Assembly: GCA_016707205.1 (NCBI GenBank)
Contig: JADJHZ010000013.1
Location: 78,346 to 142,345, forward strand
Direction of reading: 5' to 3'
Length of the DNA: 64,000 nt
From: Haliscomenobacter sp.
GTDB taxonomy: Bacteria; Bacteroidota; Bacteroidia; Chitinophagales; Saprospiraceae
Position numbers and translations under genes: made by a program. Numbering within the stretch: position 1 is the first letter of the stretch; each line of letters opens with the position of its first letter. This document shows positions 9,664 through 19,263 of the stretch, in pieces. The notes under the pieces were generated by a model. It did no database searches and was not told the origin of the DNA. It saw only the letters and a list, made by a program, of their open reading frames with translations.

Positions 9664-11049
9664 ATGAATTCGATGCGTTTTTTCCTTTTCCTTATGGTCT
9701 TTTATCCTGCAGGGCTTGGCGCCCAGCACGATTTGTCGACGCATTTTATGTCGGGCGTCTACCAGGCCATGTGGAGCAACCCGGCTACTGTTCCGGACCA
9801 CCGCGTGGTAATTTCCCTTCCGGGCGTGTATAATCATTTCTGGAATAGCGGATTTTCCTGGTCCGACGCTATCCGGGAAGATCCTGGCGGTCAGCGCACG
9901 CTCGATATAGATAGGCTGATCGACGGACTGGAAAGCAAAAATTTCATTAAAGAACGTCTGGATATTCAGACTTTCGGGCTGGCGGTTCAGGCGGGCAACT
10001 GGACCTTCAGCGCCGGGCACCAGGCGCGTTTTCACGCCTACGCCTATTATCCGAAAGAACTGGCGCAACTCATCTGGAAAGGCAACGCCCAGTTTATCGG
10101 GCAAACGGTTTCGATAGGCCCGGAGCTCTTCACGAGAGGGTACCAGGAGTTCCATCTGGGCCTGGCGGTCCGGCCCCGGGAATCGTTCCGGTTGGGCGCC
10201 CGCGTCAAGCTTCTGAGCGGGATCGGAGATGCGTCTACTTCCCGTAGCGACCTTGCGCTATCTACCAGCGACGATATTTATCAATTGACGCTGAACTCGG
10301 ATTTTCAGTTCAACGCCACCGCTCCATTGCAATATAACGGCCTGGACGATTTTACGGTGGATGTGGATGCTGCAGATTTTCCGTTTGACCAGTTGTTCAG
10401 CAAAAACAACGGAATTGCCCTTGACCTGGGCGCGGAGTTTTTTCTCGACCGCCTTACCCTTCGGGCCAGTGTACTCGATTTGGGGAGAATCACCTGGAAG
10501 CAGGACGCTACCAATCTTTCCCTGACCGGTGATTTTGAATTCAAGGGCCTGGATGTTTTCCGGCAACTGCTCGACGACACCAGCAATATTGCCGGCGGGG
10601 TGATCGACAGTCTGGAGGCGATTTACGATATTCGCCAATCGTTTGTCCAGTACCGGACTGCACTTCCTATGCAAACTTTTCTGAGCGCTACGCTGGCGCT
10701 GAACGATTCCTGGGATCTTCACGCACTGGCTTATGGAGAACGACTGGGAAGCCGCTTTTTTCCGGCGTTTGCGGCCGGGGCCCAGATGCGGGTTGGCCGG
10801 TTTATGCAGTGGGGGCTTTCTTATGTGGCCCGGTATTACCAATACGATCAAATGGGCGCCAACGTCAGTATTAGGCTTGGCCCTATCCAGGCAGTGGCCT
10901 CTACCGATCATCTTCCCGGGCTCGTTGGTTGGAAAAAGGCGCATCAGGCCAACCTCCGCCTCGGATTAAATCTGGTTTTCGGCCTTTCCGAAGCGGCACA
11001 AAGCCGGGGTCCCAAACGCTTATTTATCGACGAGCGAAAATTTTTCTAG
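9664..11049 (+). CDS. DUF5723 family outer-membrane protein
   Basis: 461 residues. The start at 9664 (a second ATG at 9673) places a signal peptide ending at GLGAQ. The segment YQAMWSNPATVPDHR, the repeated aromatic/glycine strands and the C-terminal RLGLNLVFGLSE are typical of DUF5723, a PorV/FadL-like barrel group found in Bacteroidota. It probably sits in the outer membrane. Its partner is the lipoprotein gene 66 bases upstream, and the downstream neighbour is a tRNA gene. No regulatory signal of its own is seen. Family assignment is from motif memory; the function is unknown. Confidence 0.8.
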   Translation: MNSMRFFLFLMVFYPAGLGAQHDLSTHFMSGVYQAMWSNPATVPDHRVVISLPGVYNHFWNSGFSWSDAIREDPGGQRTLDIDRLIDGLESKNFIKERLDIQTFGLAVQAGNWTFSAGHQARFHAYAYYPKELAQLIWKGNAQFIGQTVSIGPELFTRGYQEFHLGLAVRPRESFRLGARVKLLSGIGDASTSRSDLALSTSDDIYQLTLNSDFQFNATAPLQYNGLDDFTVDVDAADFPFDQLFSKNNGIALDLGAEFFLDRLTLRASVLDLGRITWKQDATNLSLTGDFEFKGLDVFRQLLDDTSNIAGGVIDSLEAIYDIRQSFVQYRTALPMQTFLSATLALNDSWDLHALAYGERLGSRFFPAFAAGAQMRVGRFMQWGLSYVARYYQYDQMGANVSIRLGPIQAVASTDHLPGLVGWKKAHQANLRLGLNLVFGLSEAAQSRGPKRLFIDERKFF

Positions 11050-11097
11050 GCATAACCGGTTTATGGCGGCAATACCCGAAGGATTTTCCTGCAACGC

Positions 11098-11128
11098 TTG
11101 CGCCAAAAAAGAAAGAAGTCTATATTTG
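11098..11128 (+). promoter_or_regulatory. Bacteroidota-type promoter for tRNA-Met
   Basis: TTG at 11098-11100 followed after 20 nt by TATATTTG at 11121-11128. This matches the Bacteroidota sigma-ABfr consensus TTG-N19-21-TAnnTTTG, and the tRNA begins 20 bases further on. Confidence 0.7.
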
Positions 11129-11147
11129 CATCCGCTTTCGGGCAATT

Positions 11148-11223
11148 GGCGCGGTAGCTCAGCTGGTCAGAGCGTGCGATTCATAATCGCAAGGTCGGGA
11201 GTTCAAGCCTCCCCGCGCTACCA
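11148..11223 (+). tRNA. tRNA-Met (anticodon CAT), one base short in the acceptor/T junction
   Basis: The cloverleaf is clear: acceptor GGCGCGG, D-arm GCTC/GAGC, anticodon stem TGCGA/TCGCA around loop TTCATAA (anticodon CAT), T-arm GGGAG-TTCAAGC-CTCCC and a genome-encoded CCA. The total is 76 nt where the arm lengths predict 77: the C run at 11210-11214 supplies either the fifth T-stem pair or the first acceptor pair, not both. It is probably the elongator tRNA; a tRNA-Ile with lysidine-modified CAT cannot be excluded. The missing C may be an assembly error. Confidence 0.85.
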
Positions 11224-11314
11224 AAGGGGCCTGTTTCAAAATCCTGTTATTTCCTCCGGGCATCTTTTTTGGGTGGCCAGGCGCAAATAGCGGGCTTTCG
11301 TAACAGGCCCCTTT
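11223..11314. terminator. long inverted repeat between tRNA-Met and the convergent protease gene
   Basis: AAAGGGGCCTGTT at 11223-11235 and its exact complement AACAGGCCCCTTT at 11302-11314 form a 13-bp stem with a loop of about 66 nt. The arms end in A and T runs on the two strands. The position between convergent genes suggests a bidirectional terminator, although the loop is unusually long. Confidence 0.55.
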
Positions 11315-11315
11315 C

Positions 11316-13997
11316 TTATTCCTGCTTGACCAGCTTGAGCGTTTGGGCGCCTTTTTCAGAGCGCAGGCGAAGGAAATACACTCCTGCCGGCCAATCCGGC
11401 TGGCCAAGATCGGCCTCAAACGTCCCGGAAGGTAATTGCTCCCGACGCCATTGGGTCACTAACCGGCCCTGGGCGGTAAACAAGTCCAGCAGGAGCCAAG
11501 GCTCCGCTTTGGGAAGGAAAACTTCCAGGCGGGCTTGTCCTTGGAAAGGGTTCGGAAAGATTCTGGCTTCGGCCCGCCATTCGGGTTCCTGGGTACCATT
11601 CACCGGGCTGATTGCGACGCAATAGTCTTCAATTTCTCCAAAAAAATCACTGGAGAAAGAACACGCGGATCCCGGTTGCTTAAATCGCATGACGATGCGC
11701 ATGCGCGTGGGTCCGGGCTTGGCGGTAGGCGGAATATTAACGACGCCCAGGACCGAATCGCGGCTAGCCGAGCCGGAGTCAAAAACGACTTCCTGACTGC
11801 TGAACACTCCGTCCTGGTTCAAGTCGATCCAAACCAGCCAATATTCCTGTGAGGTAAAACCGGGAAACCCTGGCGTCAGGGTTATGGGATAGATATTTCC
11901 CGCTGCCAGAGTCGGCCCGTTCAGTCCCGTGAAATCGCCGTATCCGTTTCTGCCGCTGGAGTTGGAGAAATTGTGGATTTTCACCCCGGCGATCCATTCC
12001 TGGGCGGCATCGGAAGAGTCTACCCCAACGGGCTTACAGTAGCTGAGTTCCAGGCAGGCGCCGCAACCCCGGGTCCGGAGCGTAGCCAGAGGGCTCCAAT
12101 CGGAAACCGTTCCGCCTGGGCAGGTAGAACGGACCTGGTATTCATACATGGTGCAAGCCGTCAGCTTGCGCATGCCGCCGGAATTGCTGAACGCCTCCTC
12201 GGTGGTCCAGTTTTCGGTCCCCTTTGCCCGGTACCGGATCGCGTAGGAGGTAGCTGCGGTCACGTAATCCCAAACAACCAGCACGTCCTTGTCGCTGATG
12301 AAAGGCGTTTTGATCCCGGTGGGAGGAACGCAGCACCCATCGGTGCGGAAGGTAAAAAGGGTTCCGTAATCCAGGGTGTCGGAAAAACAGCGGACCTGGA
12401 GTTGATATTCGTAGTCGGTACATGCGCTCAGGTTGCTCAGGGAAATCGGGGAAATCGCATTGCTTAGCACATTCCAGGTGGCTGAACCCACTGCTCGCCA
12501 GCGCAGATCAATCCCAACGATGCTGTCGTTGAGAAGCCAGCTGATTTTGGCGCTGGTTTGCTTGATTTCCGTAGCGCTTACTTTGGAAGCAGGAGGGCAG
12601 GCGCCGCAACCCTCCAACAGCAGGCGCAGGCTGTTGTATACGTTCAGACTGCCACCGCTCACGGTGATACCCTGAAGGCTGGACCTCGAAGAAACCCCTT
12701 TTAACAGGAGTTCCTTGACCCATTTAGCTGCTTTGTCCGGTTCCAGAGCGGCCAGCACGTTCAACGTGGGGCAATTTGCGGCGTACATCAGGGCGATAGC
12801 TCCGGTAACCTGAGGAGCGGCAAAAGAGGTTCCTTGTTCCAAGCCATAACTATTACCAGGAATGGTGGAGAGCACGTTTTCCCCAAAGGCGCCGAGGTCT
12901 ACCGAATTAAGCCCGTATCCGCCGGGAGCTTTGGCTCCGTTGTGATCCAGGCTGTTGACTGAAATAAGGAAATCGCTACCGCAGGAGGTGGGCATATCCC
13001 CCTCCTTGTCGACGTCGATATTCGTGTTTCCGGTGGCGGCGACATTGAGAATGCCCACCTGGCCAAGGCTATCGTAAAAGGCGCACCAGATGGGATATTC
13101 TGCCGGCTTGACGCGATCCAGGCCCCAGGAAGCGTTGGTGGCAACGACAAAAGCGCCTTCCTGGCCGGCGCTCTCGTTGTAACGCTTGCGTTGCCGGTAG
13201 GGATACAGGTAAGCTTGAATAATGCGGTCTTCCGATACGGCCCCATAACCCCCTACCACGTGCATGAGTTTGACGTTCCATGCCACACCACTGACTCCGA
13301 TCCCGTTGTTTCCGCGAGCGCCGGCAATGCCGGTTACCGGAGTGCCGTGGGTATTTACTTCGCTGATCTGGGAATTGTCGCGAATGGTATTCCATCCATG
13401 GACATCGTCGATATAGCCGTTGTTGTCGTCATCGGCGCCGTTATTTGGGATTTCCCGGGCATTGACCCAAAGGTTGGGTTGGATGTCCTGGTGCGCAGTA
13501 TCCAGGCCGTTATCGATCATGCAGATCACGATGGTGTCTTTTCCGGGGGTGGTTCCTCCCGTGGAAATATCCCAGGCCAGGTCCATTTTCAGGTCGGCTC
13601 CAGGGGCGCCTCCAGACTGGCCGGTGTTGAACAAGTGCCATTGGGAGGGGAAGCTGGGGTCATTGGGAAGGCGGGAGCGCAGTTGCAGAAGGTGGTTGAA
13701 TTGGGCCGCTTTCACCTGAGGGTCCTGCCGGACTTGGCGAAGGAACGCATTTTCATCTACTTTCGTCCAGTCAAATCCCACTTTCCAGAGGTCCAATTCT
13801 TCGGAGAGACAAGGCCCCATCCTTATCCGGGTAGATTGGGACTTCAACAGCGTATGGGTTTCCACCCAGCGATCTGCTGCGACGCCCTTTTTCAACTGCA
13901 CCAGCAATTCCCCCTGCACGTGGGTGAGCTGCTGCCCATGAAGGGAAGCAAAGGATAGAATAGAAAATAGAAAAATAATGGGAAGACGCCTGCTCAT
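11316..13997 (-). CDS. secreted subtilisin-like serine protease (S8) with FN3, GEVED and T9SS sorting domain
   Basis: 893 residues, exported by Sec (signal to SLHGQ) and then by type IX secretion. The S8 triad is visible: Asp in VICMIDNGLD (about 163), His in NTHGTPVTG (about 218) and Ser in GTSFAAPQ (about 390). Two fibronectin type III modules follow (about 470-560 and 560-650), each ending in a cysteine-containing linker. Then comes a GEVED domain (WLVWIDLNQDGVFSSQE and GEIEDYCV), and finally a type A T9SS C-terminal domain beginning RIFPNPF and ending KLVKQE. Expected location is the cell surface or medium. A short N-terminal segment (about 20-110) may be a propeptide. The target protein is unknown. 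Confidence 0.95.
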   Translation of the reverse strand: MSRRLPIIFLFSILSFASLHGQQLTHVQGELLVQLKKGVAADRWVETHTLLKSQSTRIRMGPCLSEELDLWKVGFDWTKVDENAFLRQVRQDPQVKAAQFNHLLQLRSRLPNDPSFPSQWHLFNTGQSGGAPGADLKMDLAWDISTGGTTPGKDTIVICMIDNGLDTAHQDIQPNLWVNAREIPNNGADDDNNGYIDDVHGWNTIRDNSQISEVNTHGTPVTGIAGARGNNGIGVSGVAWNVKLMHVVGGYGAVSEDRIIQAYLYPYRQRKRYNESAGQEGAFVVATNASWGLDRVKPAEYPIWCAFYDSLGQVGILNVAATGNTNIDVDKEGDMPTSCGSDFLISVNSLDHNGAKAPGGYGLNSVDLGAFGENVLSTIPGNSYGLEQGTSFAAPQVTGAIALMYAANCPTLNVLAALEPDKAAKWVKELLLKGVSSRSSLQGITVSGGSLNVYNSLRLLLEGCGACPPASKVSATEIKQTSAKISWLLNDSIVGIDLRWRAVGSATWNVLSNAISPISLSNLSACTDYEYQLQVRCFSDTLDYGTLFTFRTDGCCVPPTGIKTPFISDKDVLVVWDYVTAATSYAIRYRAKGTENWTTEEAFSNSGGMRKLTACTMYEYQVRSTCPGGTVSDWSPLATLRTRGCGACLELSYCKPVGVDSSDAAQEWIAGVKIHNFSNSSGRNGYGDFTGLNGPTLAAGNIYPITLTPGFPGFTSQEYWLVWIDLNQDGVFSSQEVVFDSGSASRDSVLGVVNIPPTAKPGPTRMRIVMRFKQPGSACSFSSDFFGEIEDYCVAISPVNGTQEPEWRAEARIFPNPFQGQARLEVFLPKAEPWLLLDLFTAQGRLVTQWRREQLPSGTFEADLGQPDWPAGVYFLRLRSEKGAQTLKLVKQE

Positions 13998-14088
13998 GGG
14001 AGAGATTCGATTTGAAGGAAAACGAAAGATTTGCAGGCTAAATTACGCTTTCCCCTTGTACGCCGTACGCCTTATCCCCAAAATCGTC

Positions 14089-14170
14089 TGAAGTTAGACG
14101 TTAGAAGTTGGGCGTTAGACATTAGACGTTGGAATTCTCCAACGTCTAATGTCCAACGTCTAATGTCTAA
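14089..14170. repeat. TTAGACGTTAGA-type repeat with internal inverted repeat downstream of rho
   Basis: Repeated words AGTTAGACGTTAGAAGTT, then a palindrome centred on GGAATTCC near 14130-14140: TTAGACATTAGACGTTGGA pairs with TCCAACGTCTAATGT and a second CAACGTCTAATGTCTAA follows. It lies immediately after the rho stop codon and could act as its 3' hairpin, but lacks a T tract. The same word occurs at 5318-5334. Confidence 0.55.
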
Positions 14171-14172
14171 CC

Positions 14173-16075
14173 CTATCCGTTCATGGAAGCGAGGAACTCT
14201 TCGTTGTTGACGGTGGAAACCATGTGTTTCCGGAGGAATTCCATGGCTTCGTCGGGTTTCATATCGGCCAGGTGGTTGCGGAGGATGAACATCCGTTGCA
14301 GGGTGTCCTTGTCCAGGAGCAAGTCTTCGCGGCGGGTACTCGACTTGGTGAGGTCGATCGACGGGAAGAGCCGTTTGTTGGCGAGGTTCCGGTCGAGCTG
14401 GAGTTCCATGTTGCCGGTTCCTTTAAATTCTTCGAAGATGACGCCGTCCATTTTGGAGCCGGTGTCGATCAAGGCGGTGGCCAGGATGGTCAAAGATCCT
14501 CCTCCTTCGATATTCCGGGCTGCGCCGAAGAATTTCTTAGGTTTGTGGAGGGCATTGGCTTCTACCCCGCCGGAGAGCACTTTTCCGCTGGCAGGCGCAA
14601 CGGTGTTATAGGCCCGTGCCAGGCGGGTGATAGAGTCGAGCATGATGACCACGTCGTGGCCGCTTTCCACCAGGCGCTTGGCTTTTTCCAGGACGATTCC
14701 CGCTACGCGGACGTGATTTTCAGCGGGTTCGTCAAAGGTGGAGGCTACCACTTCCGCGTTGACGCTCCGTTTGAAGTCGGTGACTTCTTCGGGACGTTCA
14801 TCCACCAGCAGTACGATGATGTAGCACTCCGGGTGGTTTTTGGAAATAGCATTAGCCAGATCTTTAAGCAAGAAGGTTTTACCGGTTTTAGGCTGGGCGA
14901 CGATGAGCCCGCGCTGCCCTTTTCCGATAGGGGTGAACAGGTCGATCATGCGGTTGCCGAGATCCCGGCCGGTATGCGAGGTGACCAGTCTGAATTTCTC
15001 CGTAGGGAAAAGCGGCGTGAGGTAATCAAATGGAACACGGTCGCGCAGATCCTGGGGATCTCTGCCGTTGATCTTGGAGACCCGCAGCAGCGCGAAATAT
15101 TTTTCGCCTTCTTTAGGAGGGCGGATAGCGCCTTTCAAGGTATCGCCGGTGCGGATTCCGAAAAGTTTAATCTGGGAAGGCGACACATAGATATCATCAG
15201 GGGAAGTCAGGTAGTTGTAATCAGCGGAACGAAGGAAGCCGTATCCGTCCGGCATCATTTCCAGAATGCCTTCTCCTTCGATAATTCCATCGAGTTCGAT
15301 GTCGAACTTTTGCGATTCATCCACCGGCACTTCCTCAACTACGGGAGGAGGAGGCGCGTGGCGGCGGGGCTCGCGTTGCTCCTTGGGTTCCTTCGGTTCT
15401 CGTTGCTCCTTGAATTCTCTTGGTTCTCTTGGCTCCTCGTTCCCCTTGGTCCCGGTTCGCGTTGTGGTCCTTGAGTTCTCTTGGTTCCCGTTGCTCTCTG
15501 AACTCTTTCGGTTCGCGTTCCTCTCTTAATTCCCTCGCTTCCCGGATTTCTTCTGCAAAGGTAGGTTCTTGTTTTGGAGACGTTTGGGCGGGACGCTGTT
15601 CAGGCCGTGCAGGGTGGCGTTGTTGTTCCTGGCGAGGCTTGGGCTTGGGCTGGAACGGTTGGTCCCGTTCGGAGGGGTTAACCCGTTTGCGGGCCCGGCG
15701 GCGGCGGGCAGAGGCATCTTCGTCATCGTCATCTTCCTCGTCGTCCTCTTTTTGGAATTGCTCAGGAGCGACGGCTGGAGGCTGATGGAACACGATCATG
15801 TCTTCCTCTTCTTCCTCGTCGTCCTCTTCATATCTGGAAAGCGCATCGGAACGGAACTGTTCCCGGCTGGCAATGCTTTGGGGGATATCTGGATCGTCGT
15901 CGTCTTCTTCGGAATAAGAAGGCGTTTTCCCTTCGGCGACCAATGCCTGATGATCCAGGATTTTGTAGATGAGCTCTTTCTTGTTAAGTCGTTTGTAATT
16001 CTTCAGCCCGATTTGCTCAGCCAAGTCTCTAAGCTCTGGCATGAGCATGTCATTCAATTGCAAAATATCCAACAT
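14173..16075 (-). CDS. rho: transcription termination factor Rho (apparent frameshift in linker)
   Basis: RNA-dependent ATPase helicase that ends transcription. The first frame (from 16075) encodes the Rho N-terminal helical domain (NDMLMPELRDLAEQIGLKNY) and a charged linker of about 150 residues rich in Asp/Glu and REP repeats. The second frame to 14173 carries the RNA-binding cold-shock fold (GYGFLRSADYNYL), Walker A GLIVAQPKTGKT, Walker B VIMLDSITRLARA and the Q/R loops. Removing one C of the pair at 15435-15436 joins the frames as QGEREPREPREFKEQ, keeping the repeat pattern, and gives 633 residues, normal for Bacteroidota Rho with a long linker. The split is thus probably an assembly error. 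Confidence 0.9.
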
Positions 16076-16078
16076 AGG

Positions 16079-16500
16079 TGATCTCTTTAAGAGAAAAAAG
16101 ATTAAGCGTGATTCAAAGAATTGAAAATGTGGTGAAAAGGATTTTCGGGGAGACCTTAGGGCAGAGTATAGGCGGACAAATTCGAATACTGACTACTCCG
16201 CAGGAATTAACCCGGATTGCTTATTCCTGAAAAAATCTGGTGGAAAAAAGCAGGATTTGACAAACACAAGCTGTCATGAAACCCTCTGAGAATATAACGA
16301 GCCGGCTTGGCAATAGTTGTACTGGCGGCAAAAATACATTATATTTTGAATAGGGCGTACTATCTTTGCAAAAATTTAACCAAACCCGGGGATTCCTGGC
16401 AACTCATTGCAGTCTTTTTGCCGGATCTTTTCGCTCCGCCATCATAAGGCGCGTTTTGCATAGCGAGTTTCCGGGCGCTAACCCATTCCAAAAAACGCCA
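16079..16500. other. divergent intergenic region rho / serS
   Basis: About 420 bases without a gene. TATCTTTG at 16361-16368 matches the Bacteroidota -7 element and would serve serS with an untranslated leader of about 130 bases, but no TTG is at the usual distance upstream. I see no hairpin strong enough for a riboswitch or T-box call. Confidence 0.45.
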
Positions 16501-16502
16501 TC

Positions 16503-17780
16503 ATGCTGCAGCTCGATGTTATTCGAAACGAAAAGGATCGCGTAGTTGAAGGACTAAAAAAACGCAACTGGGGTCCGGAGCAATTGGCTCTGGTTGATGA
16601 GGTGTTCCATCTGGACATCCAGCGCCGGGCTTTGAAAACCGAAATGGACCAATCCCTGGCCGAGCAGAACCGCTTGTCTTCTGAAATCGGCGCCTTTTTC
16701 AAACAAGGAAAAAAAGAGGAAGCGGAAGGGCTGCGCGCCCAGGTGGCTGCGCTTAAGGAGTCTGGCGCAGAGCTCAAAAACCGCCACGACGAAGCGGAGA
16801 CGGCCATTCGGGACTTGCTTTTTCAGATTCCCAACCTTCCTCACGCTTCCGTTCCTTATGGGAAAACGCCGGAGGATAACGAGGTCTACCGGGCTTGGCC
16901 GCATCCGCTGCCTGAACTGCCTGCGGATGCGCTTCCGCATTGGGAGCTCGCCTCCAAATACCAGATCTTCGATCTCGAACTTGGGGTCAAACTGACCGGA
17001 AGCGGGTTCCCGGTTTTCCGGGGCAAAGGCGCCAAACTGGAACGCGCGCTGATCGGCTTCTTCCTGGATCAGGCTGCCGATGCGGGCTATGAAGAGATCA
17101 TGCCGCCGCTTCTGGTCAATGAAGAAACCGCCAGAGCAACAGGGCAACTCCCGGATAAAGAGGCTCAGATGTACTACGTGGAGCGGGACAACCTCTACCT
17201 GATCCCCACTGCCGAAGTGCCTGTAACGAACATCTACCGCGACACGATCCTCGACGCGTCGGAGCTTCCTTTGAAACTCACCGGGTATACGCCTTGTTTC
17301 CGGCGGGAAGCCGGCTCCTACGGAGCGCATGTCCGCGGGCTCAATCGCGTGCATCAGTTTGATAAAGTGGAAATTGTCCAGATCGCCCACCCCGATAAAT
17401 CCTATGAAGCGCTGAGCGGCATGCTGGCTCATGTCAGCAGCTTGCTGGACCAACTGGAGCTTCCCTACCGGATACTCCGCCTTTGCGGTGGGGATATGGG
17501 CTTTACCTCCGCGCTGACGTTCGACTTTGAGGTGTATTCGGCCGCCCAAAAGCGTTGGCTGGAAGTGAGCTCGGTATCCAACTTCGAAACCTTTCAGAGC
17601 AACCGGATGAAGCTGCGCTTTCGGGAGGGAAAAGACATCCAATTGGCCCATACCTTGAACGGGAGTGCACTTGCTTTAGCCCGGATCGTTGCCGCCTTGC
17701 TGGAAAACAACCAAACTCCGGATGGAATTGTTATCCCAAAAGCTTTGCAGCCCTATACGCGTTTTGAGATTATCCGGTAA
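16503..17780 (+). CDS. serS: seryl-tRNA synthetase
   Basis: Class II synthetase charging tRNA-Ser and tRNA-Sec-type acceptors, 425 residues, full length. The N-terminal coiled-coil arm (about 30-110), which grips the long variable arm of tRNA-Ser, is visible as heptad-rich helices around KQGKKEEAEGLRAQVAALKE. Motif 2 appears as TPCFRREAGSYG followed by GLNRVHQFDKVE; motif 3 as NGSALALARIVAALLENNQ. The ending ALQPYTRFEIIR is typical. The gene is monocistronic, with a YugP-like peptidase gene 77 bases downstream. Confidence 0.97.
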   Translation: MLQLDVIRNEKDRVVEGLKKRNWGPEQLALVDEVFHLDIQRRALKTEMDQSLAEQNRLSSEIGAFFKQGKKEEAEGLRAQVAALKESGAELKNRHDEAETAIRDLLFQIPNLPHASVPYGKTPEDNEVYRAWPHPLPELPADALPHWELASKYQIFDLELGVKLTGSGFPVFRGKGAKLERALIGFFLDQAADAGYEEIMPPLLVNEETARATGQLPDKEAQMYYVERDNLYLIPTAEVPVTNIYRDTILDASELPLKLTGYTPCFRREAGSYGAHVRGLNRVHQFDKVEIVQIAHPDKSYEALSGMLAHVSSLLDQLELPYRILRLCGGDMGFTSALTFDFEVYSAAQKRWLEVSSVSNFETFQSNRMKLRFREGKDIQLAHTLNGSALALARIVAALLENNQTPDGIVIPKALQPYTRFEIIR

Positions 17781-17857
17781 AGCGCGCCCGGGACGCCGCC
17801 AAAACACCCCGGTTGAATTTGGGTGCGGCATAAAATTTTTGAATCAATTGCTTTGTT

Positions 17858-18553
17858 ATGACGATCGCATATTATGGTTATCTGGCCCTGGGAGGAGCGC
17901 TTTCTTTGGTAGGCCTGATCATTAGCCAGCGGCTTAAGGCCAAGTTTAGCAAGTACAGCCAATTTCCTACCCATTCGGGATTAAGCGGGCAGGAGATCGC
18001 CCAAACCATGCTTCGCGACTATGGAATTAACGACGTTCAAATTATCGAAAGCCAAGGCATGCTTAGCGATCACTATAACCCTTTGACCCGCACCGTGGCG
18101 CTTAGCCCGGAGGTTTACCAAGGGAGAAACGTAGCCGCCGCCGCAGTAGCCGCCCACGAGTGCGGGCACGCCGTACAGCATGCTAAAGCCTACCGCATGC
18201 TGCAACTCCGGTCGCGGCTTGTTCCCGTCGTTCAGTTTTCTGCGATGGCCCAACAGTGGTTGCTGTTGATTGCCTTCCTCACGCTGAACACTATGCCGCA
18301 GATCATGCTGGCCACCATTGCGGCCTTTGCCGTGACCACCGTGTTCAGTTTTATTACCCTTCCCGTGGAGTTCGATGCCAGCCGGAGGGCTTTGGTCTGG
18401 CTCGACCGTTCGGGAATTACCCGCGGGGCGGAGCACGAAGGCGCTAAAGACGCCCTGAAGTGGGCGGCGCTGACGTATGTTTCTGCCGCTTTATCCGCGC
18501 TGGTTATGCTACTTTTCCTTATATTCCGTTATATTGGATCCAGAGAAGATTAA
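17858..18553 (+). CDS. YugP-like zinc metallopeptidase, membrane protein
   Basis: 231 residues of the Zn_peptidase_2 (YugP) family. A first membrane helix at about 4-24 is followed by a cytoplasmic or membrane-proximal domain with the zinc motif HECGHAVQ (HExxH form), then three further hydrophobic segments and a terminal helix. The conserved segments GLSGQEIAQTML and PVEFDASRRAL are characteristic. Substrates are unknown. The gene is 22 bases before frr on the same strand and may be read together with it. Confidence 0.9.
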   Translation: MTIAYYGYLALGGALSLVGLIISQRLKAKFSKYSQFPTHSGLSGQEIAQTMLRDYGINDVQIIESQGMLSDHYNPLTRTVALSPEVYQGRNVAAAAVAAHECGHAVQHAKAYRMLQLRSRLVPVVQFSAMAQQWLLLIAFLTLNTMPQIMLATIAAFAVTTVFSFITLPVEFDASRRALVWLDRSGITRGAEHEGAKDALKWAALTYVSAALSALVMLLFLIFRYIGSRED

Positions 18554-18575
18554 CGAACTGAAAACTAATTGCGCT

Positions 18576-19142
18576 ATGTCACACGAAGAAGTCGACATGT
18601 ACATCGAGGATGCCCGCGAGCACATGGACCGCGCCATCCTCCATCTCCAAAATGAACTGGCTAAAATTTCTACCGGCAAAGCTTCTCCTGCGCTGGTTTC
18701 CGGGTTGCTGGTGTCTTACTATGGCGCCATGACCCCCATGAATCAGGTCGCCAGCATCAGCTCTGCAGATGCGCGCACCCTGGTCATCCAGCCATGGGAA
18801 AAATCCACCCTTGCCCACATCGAAAAAGCCATTTTCGAGGCTAATATCGGCGTTACGCCAATGAACGACGGCGAAGTGGTCCGGCTTTCATTCCCCCCTT
18901 TGACCGAAGAACGGCGCCGGGAGTTCGTCAAACGGGCCAAACACCTTGGGGAAGAAGGCAAGGTCAGCATCCGAAACACTCGCAGGGATGCAATGGAGCA
19001 TATTAAAAAAGCCATAAAAGACGGATACCCGGAAGATACGGGCAAACGGAAAGAAGAAGAGATCCAGGATATGACCAACAAGTTCTCCGTTAAAATTGAC
19101 CATCTGCTTGAGGCCAAAGAAAAAGAAATCATGACGGTATAA
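18576..19142 (+). CDS. frr: ribosome recycling factor
   Basis: 188 residues; works with EF-G to split post-termination ribosomes. The start at 18576 is chosen because it gives the standard length and N-terminus; the frame is open further upstream but overlaps the preceding gene. Conserved features include ISTGKASPALVSGLLVSYYG, the hinge region with LVIQPWEKSTLAHIEKAI and the long helix ERRREFVKRAKHLGEEGKVS with the RNTRRDA motif. The next gene downstream on the same strand is rpmH, which has its own promoter. Confidence 0.97.
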   Translation: MSHEEVDMYIEDAREHMDRAILHLQNELAKISTGKASPALVSGLLVSYYGAMTPMNQVASISSADARTLVIQPWEKSTLAHIEKAIFEANIGVTPMNDGEVVRLSFPPLTEERRREFVKRAKHLGEEGKVSIRNTRRDAMEHIKKAIKDGYPEDTGKRKEEEIQDMTNKFSVKIDHLLEAKEKEIMTV

Positions 19143-19183
19143 GCCGCAGCCTATATTTTTCTTTTTTGTTTAGGCAGATCCGT

Positions 19184-19213
19184 TTGCAGAATAATAAAAT
19201 ACTCCTACCTTTG
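19184..19213 (+). promoter_or_regulatory. Bacteroidota-type promoter for rpmH
   Basis: TTG at 19184-19186, a 19-nt spacer, and TACCTTTG at 19206-19213 form a full consensus promoter; the rpmH start codon is about 50 bases downstream. Confidence 0.75.
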
Positions 19214-19263
19214 CCTGACTTTTTCAAAACTGATTTTAGAAGCGCGACAAAAGTCTAGGCATA

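Noticed and set aside
14224..15474. 416-codon plus-strand frame opposite rho
   Set aside because: It is the complement of the conserved Rho catalytic domain and has no recognisable protein features.
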